From positions 34,889 to 98,888 of the forward strand of contig JAWOIO010000127.1 in the NCBI GenBank assembly GCA_046484625.1: 64,000 bases of DNA, given 5' to 3'. Below, one piece after another: positions 60,041-64,000 of this stretch (position 1 is its first letter; every line of letters begins with the position of its first letter). Position numbers and translations under genes: made by a program. Below the pieces are notes generated by a model that was not told the DNA's origin, ran no database searches, and worked only from the letters and a program-made list of their open reading frames with translations. This stretch comes from DASUAO01 sp046484625. GTDB taxonomy: Bacteria; Actinomycetota; Acidimicrobiia; IMCC26256; PALSA-555.

Positions 60041-61399
60041 ATGCGCCGGATCATCTCGCTCGTGGCAGCCGCCGCGGTGCTCGTCTCGACCGTAGGGGTC
60101 GCCACCGCCGGCGCCCAGGGCAACGGTCGGCCTGGCGTCACGAAGACGGAGATCCGGGTGGGCGGGCTGGCCAGCCCGGTCAGCGCGCTCAACGTGCCGT
60201 ACGTCGACGGGTTCGACGGCGTACAGGCCTACTTCGACCAGGTCAACAAGCAGGGCGGCGTCTTCGGCAAGAAGCTGAAGCTCGTGGCGCAGCTCGACGA
60301 CCAGGGCGCACCCTCGGGCAACATCCGGGCGATCCGGTCGCTCGTCGAGGAGAAGAAGGTGTTCGCCGTCATGCCGATGATGTCGAACTCCTTCGCCGGT
60401 GCGTCATATCTCGCGGACAACAACATCCCGACCTTCGGCATCAACGTCGATGCCGGCTGGTGCGGGACGACCACGGAGCATGCGGCGGTCGAGGCCGCGG
60501 TGAAGGCGGGCGACCTCACGGCCCAGTGCCCGCGGCCGAGCCTGTTCGGCGAGAAGGGCTCGTTCCTCTGCTTCACCTGCCCGGGGATCGCGCCGGCGTT
60601 CATCGCCCGGCAGAAGGGGCTCACGAAGGGCGCGATCTTCACCTACACGCACCCGTCCTCGACGCGGTGCGCCGAGGGCACCGAGTTCTCGTTCGAGAAG
60701 TACGGGATCGACCTCGTGTTCGCGGACAAGTCGCTCGAGTTCGGCTTCACCGACGTGAGCTCGGACATCCAGGCGATGAAGGACACCGGCGTCGAGTTCG
60801 TCGCGACGTGCATGGACTTCGGTGGCGCGTTCAAGATCTCCCAGGGGCTCAAGCAGGCCGGCGTGGACGACGTGGTCTTCTACGCACCGGAGGGCTACCG
60901 CCAGGAGACGATCGACAAGTTCGGCGACCAGCTCAACGGCTGGGTCTTCGGGCTCTCGTGGTGGCCGTGGCAGGAGAAGCGGGGCATGCCGAAGACGGTC
61001 AAGCAGTACCTGGCCGCGATGGAGAAGCGTGGGGTCCTCCCGAGCGAGCAGAGTCAGGCCGGCTGGCTGAACGCCATGCTCCTCGTCGAGGGTCTCGAGC
61101 GCGCCGGGGAGGACTTCACCCAGGCGTCGCTGATCGAGACGATCAACGGCATCACCGACTGGGACTCCCAGGGGATGCGGCCCGACATCGACTGGACCCA
61201 GGACGGTCACGGCGCGGGCCGCGAGGCGTGCGCCGCGTACGTCGAGGCGATCGACGGGAAGTTCGTGCCCCAGTTCGGCAAGCCGGGCCAGCCGTTCATC
61301 TGCTTCCCCGAGAACCCGCTGCCGGACAACCTCGACAGCCCGTGGTACAAGCCGCTGAAGCCGGGCGAGCCCGACCCGGCCGACGCGCTCACGCCGTAG
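60041..61399 (+). CDS. Branched-chain amino-acid-type ABC substrate-binding protein
   Basis: Periplasmic-binding-protein-like fold I (LivJ family) of 452 aa. It has a signal peptide (MRRIISLVAAAAVLVSTVGV, cut likely after AGA) and no lipobox. Conserved features: TKTEIRVGGLASP, GGVFGKKLKLVAQLDDQG, ADNNIPTFGINVDAGW. Five cysteines in residues 140-230 (e.g. CFTCPG) are more than usual for this family and may form disulfides. The ligand could be an amino acid, amide or aromatic acid. ATG 60041 has GGGGGGAA upstream. The permease follows after 47 bases. Confidence 0.9.
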   Translation: MRRIISLVAAAAVLVSTVGVATAGAQGNGRPGVTKTEIRVGGLASPVSALNVPYVDGFDGVQAYFDQVNKQGGVFGKKLKLVAQLDDQGAPSGNIRAIRSLVEEKKVFAVMPMMSNSFAGASYLADNNIPTFGINVDAGWCGTTTEHAAVEAAVKAGDLTAQCPRPSLFGEKGSFLCFTCPGIAPAFIARQKGLTKGAIFTYTHPSSTRCAEGTEFSFEKYGIDLVFADKSLEFGFTDVSSDIQAMKDTGVEFVATCMDFGGAFKISQGLKQAGVDDVVFYAPEGYRQETIDKFGDQLNGWVFGLSWWPWQEKRGMPKTVKQYLAAMEKRGVLPSEQSQAGWLNAMLLVEGLERAGEDFTQASLIETINGITDWDSQGMRPDIDWTQDGHGAGREACAAYVEAIDGKFVPQFGKPGQPFICFPENPLPDNLDSPWYKPLKPGEPDPADALTP

Positions 61400-61446
61400 C
61401 CGCGACCGCCGCAAGGAGGACGAGCCCGACGGAGTAGGTCACCACC

Positions 61447-64000
61447 TTGGATCAGGTCATCCAGTGGGTCATCGAGGGAGCGCCCGTCGGGTGCGTGTAC
61501 GCCCTCGTCGCCGTCGGACTCGTCCTCACCTACAAGACGTCGGCGGTCTTCAACCTCGCGTTCAGCGCCCAAGCGTTCGCATCGGGCGCCATCTTCTACG
61601 AGATCGTCGCGAACCAGGAGCAACCGCTCTGGTTCGGCTTCGTGGTCGCGGTGCTCATCTTCGGGCCGCTCTTCGGGCTCCTCCTCGACCGTGCGCTGTT
61701 CCGCTACATGCGCACCGCGTCGTGGCAGGTGAAGCTCGTCACTGCGCTCGGTCTCCTCATCTCGCTCCCCGAGATCGTGAAGCTCTTCTTCGGGTCCCAG
61801 CCGGGCTTGGCGCCGCCGAGCCTCGCTCCGCTCCTCGGGATCGACCAGTTCAAGGTGTTCGAGATCGGCGACTACTTCGTGTCGGCCGACCGCATGGCCA
61901 CGGTCGTGGTCACTCTGGGCGCCGTGCTCCTCCTCGGGTTGCTGTTCCGCTACACGGCGATCGGTCTCCAGATGCGAGCCGTGGTCGAGAGCCCACGCAT
62001 GGTCGAGCTCGCGGGCGTCGACTCCGACCGCGTGAGCATGTTCTCGTGGATGCTCTCGAGCTTCTTCGCCAGCCTCGCAGGCGTGCTGTTGGCGCCGTTG
62101 TACTTCGAGCTCAACGGCAACCTCTACACGGTGCTCATCGTGGCGGCGATCGCCGCGGCCGCGGTGGGACGGTTCTCGAGCATCCCGATGACGCTCGTCG
62201 GTGGGCTCCTCATGGGCATCGGCGAGCGTGGGCTCCCCGACGTCATCGGGGTCACGAGCGACTTCGCCCAGGACCTCCGGCCGTCGTTCCCCTTCCTGCT
62301 GCTCTTCGTGCTCCTGGTCTTCTGGCCCAAGCTGCGCGAGAGCCGCGCCGTGAGCGACCCGCTCGCCGGCGTCGACCCGCCCCCACCGTCGATGGCCCAC
62401 GAGTACAAGGACGCGGCACTCCAACGAGCGTCGAAGCGACTCTTCGCGGTGTTCATCAGCGGGTTCCTGCTGGCCATGGTGACGATCGTGAGTCCGCTGT
62501 GGGTCACCCGCATCACCGACGCCCTTGCGCTCGCCGTCGTGTTCCTCTCCATCACGATCTTCACCGGCCTCGGCGGGCAGATCTCGCTCGCACAGGCGAC
62601 GTTCGCGGGGTTGGGCGGCTTCGCGATGGCAAACTTCGCCTCGGAGCTCGACGTCCCGGTCCTGCTCGCTGCCGTCATCGGCGCCGTGATCGCCGCCGTG
62701 TCGGGCGCGCTGTTCGTCGTGCTGATCGATGCTCTGCCCGCCGCGATCGGACGCATCCGCGGACGGGCGGTGGGCAGGCTCTCCGGGCTCTACCTCTCGC
62801 TCGCGACTCTCGCTTTCGCGCTCATGTCGGAGAGGGTGATCTTCCGGCGCGAGGAGATCTCCAACGGCGAGTTCGGCATCGACGTGAAGCGACCGGACTT
62901 CGTGAGCGGCGATGACGTCCTGCACCCCGACCGCAAGTGGTTCCTCGTCGTGTTCGCGATCTTCGCGCTGGTCGGGTTCGTGGTGATCCTGATCCGCAAG
63001 GGAACCACCGGCCGGTACCTTGCGGCGCTCCGCGGCAGCGAGACTGCGGCCGCCTCGATCGGGGTCAATGCAACCGCGCTGCGCATGACGATGTTCGCGC
63101 TCTCGGCCGGGGTCGCCGGGCTCGGTGGCGCGCTGATCGGGATCTCCCAGGGCAAGGTCGAGCCGGTGGCGACCTATCCCGCGCTCTTCGGGGTCGTGTG
63201 GGTGGTCCTGGTGGTCACGCTGGGATCTCGGACGGTCGACGGCGCCGCGAACGCGGCGATCGGGTTCATCGTCTTCCCGTGGCTCCTCGAGTCGCTCGGC
63301 TTCACCCCCACGATCGCCATCATCGGGTTCGGGCTGGGAGCCATCACCTACGCGCGCCACCCCGAGGGCATCGTCGAGTTCCAGACCCGCAAGAACATCC
63401 TGCGGACCGTTCGGCAGAGAGCGCTCGCGCGGCGGGCGAAGGAGCTGGCGGCCGAGGACCGGCTCCCCGCCGGCTACGTCCCGGCCTCACGGGTGGCGCT
63501 TCCGGTCCTCGCGGGCCCGCTCGCCTACTTCCTGTACGTGCTGGGACGCAGCGCCATTCAGGGGCACTGGGTGGCCGTCCACCGCACGACGCTGCTCGTG
63601 TTCATCCTGCCGAGCCTGTTGTTCGCGCTGGCGTGGATCGCGCGCACGGATCACCAGCTCCGCGGCCAGGGCGGCGTTCCGAGGAGCCATCTGATCCTGG
63701 CCGCGGGCGCGCTCACGGGCGCGCTGGGAGGCCTGCTGTTCTCGAGTCAGGACTGGGTCGTCGGGGCGAGCCTCCTCGACTGCGTCCTCGTCGGGATACC
63801 GGCCGGGTTCGCGGGCGCGGCGTTCATCGTGCTCCCGCTGCACGTGCAGACGATCGCCAGAGGTCGCGGCTGGTTGACCAGCCCGATCACGTGGCGCGAG
63901 GGCAGGGCTCCGCTGGGCTTCGTCCTGCTCGGTGCGTACCTCTTCGCCCGTACCTCGGTGGAGCCGGGGATCGCGGGTGCGAGCCCGATCGACCACGGCT
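61447..64000 (+). CDS. Fused LivH-LivM ABC permease with C-terminal membrane extension (partial)
   Basis: The frame is open from 61447 to the window end: 851 codons so far, stop not reached. Residues 1-300 are LivH-like (SAVFNLAFSAQAFASGAIFY, IGLQMRAVVESPRMVELAGVD); about 325-655 are LivM-like (FTGLGGQISLAQATFAGLGG, SIGVNATALRMTMFALSAGVAGLGGAL); after a basic linker at about 640-675 a further set of hydrophobic helices begins. LivH and LivM are usually separate subunits. The TTG at 61447 is the first start after an in-frame TAG; GGAG lies 12 bases before it and a stronger AGGAGG at 61414 is too far, so the start is uncertain. Confidence 0.85.
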   Translation, partial: MDQVIQWVIEGAPVGCVYALVAVGLVLTYKTSAVFNLAFSAQAFASGAIFYEIVANQEQPLWFGFVVAVLIFGPLFGLLLDRALFRYMRTASWQVKLVTALGLLISLPEIVKLFFGSQPGLAPPSLAPLLGIDQFKVFEIGDYFVSADRMATVVVTLGAVLLLGLLFRYTAIGLQMRAVVESPRMVELAGVDSDRVSMFSWMLSSFFASLAGVLLAPLYFELNGNLYTVLIVAAIAAAAVGRFSSIPMTLVGGLLMGIGERGLPDVIGVTSDFAQDLRPSFPFLLLFVLLVFWPKLRESRAVSDPLAGVDPPPPSMAHEYKDAALQRASKRLFAVFISGFLLAMVTIVSPLWVTRITDALALAVVFLSITIFTGLGGQISLAQATFAGLGGFAMANFASELDVPVLLAAVIGAVIAAVSGALFVVLIDALPAAIGRIRGRAVGRLSGLYLSLATLAFALMSERVIFRREEISNGEFGIDVKRPDFVSGDDVLHPDRKWFLVVFAIFALVGFVVILIRKGTTGRYLAALRGSETAAASIGVNATALRMTMFALSAGVAGLGGALIGISQGKVEPVATYPALFGVVWVVLVVTLGSRTVDGAANAAIGFIVFPWLLESLGFTPTIAIIGFGLGAITYARHPEGIVEFQTRKNILRTVRQRALARRAKELAAEDRLPAGYVPASRVALPVLAGPLAYFLYVLGRSAIQGHWVAVHRTTLLVFILPSLLFALAWIARTDHQLRGQGGVPRSHLILAAGALTGALGGLLFSSQDWVVGASLLDCVLVGIPAGFAGAAFIVLPLHVQTIARGRGWLTSPITWREGRAPLGFVLLGAYLFARTSVEPGIAGASPIDHG

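Overview
The window is about 70% G+C and reads as chromosome of a high-GC actinobacterium, most likely in or near the class Acidimicrobiia. That placement is inferred from gene order and protein character, not from a marker search. Supporting signs are the order rnj-ftsK-rimO-pgsA-cinA-recA, the order miaB-miaA-dapF-hflX-dapC-dapD, lexA divergent from a LysM gene followed by nrdR and a B12-dependent nrdJ, Gram-positive SOS boxes (GAAC-N4-GTTC), PIG-L deacetylases of the mycothiol type, and many GTG and apparently leaderless starts. I saw no tRNA, rRNA, CRISPR, IS element or prophage. The only mobile unit is an intein.

Layout. 1-3.9 kb: the tail of an unidentified gene, a GAF-GGDEF cyclase (minus), RNase J and an SDR. 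4-12.1 kb: ftsK, rimO, pgsA (broken by an in-frame TAG), cinA, thpR, then recA with its SOS promoter. 12.2-19.6 kb: a TauE-type exporter (minus), then tightly overlapping miaB-miaA-dapF-hflX-dapC and dapD (tRNA modification, ribosome rescue, lysine/peptidoglycan precursor synthesis). 19.5-27.8 kb: a GlxA-like regulator, lexA, an SOS-controlled LysM cell-division-inhibitor candidate, nrdR and intein-bearing nrdJ, so SOS response, division arrest and dNTP supply sit together. 27.8-41 kb: accessory metabolism: antiporter with TrkA-C subunit, nitronate monooxygenase-like protein with acyl-CoA synthetase, SDR, an RfbH-like PLP enzyme, VOC and PAP2 proteins, PIG-L, Zn-alcohol dehydrogenase, SMP-30, and a thioredoxin-fold protein whose redox cysteine position is a TGA codon followed by a SECIS-like hairpin. 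41-50 kb: phosphoglycerate-mutase-like phosphatase, HelD-type helicase, M3 and DUF885 peptidases, a ketosphinganine-reductase-like SDR and fumC. 50-56 kb: a complete minus-strand opp transporter operon (oppA-B-C-D-F in transcription order) with a good promoter and a CRP-like site. 56-64 kb: a three-domain multicopper oxidase, an esterase, a second PIG-L protein, and the start of a branched-chain-amino-acid-type ABC system whose fused LivH-LivM permease runs off the end.

Most notable: (1) a likely selenoprotein at 40040-41080 with a GGUCU-loop bSECIS; (2) an amber codon inside pgsA; (3) three perfect SOS boxes before the LysM gene, and a 13-base leader motif shared with recA; (4) an nrdJ leader in which one arm can pair with three alternative arms; (5) a family of related long hairpins at gene ends, one of which supplies the C-terminus of a protein.
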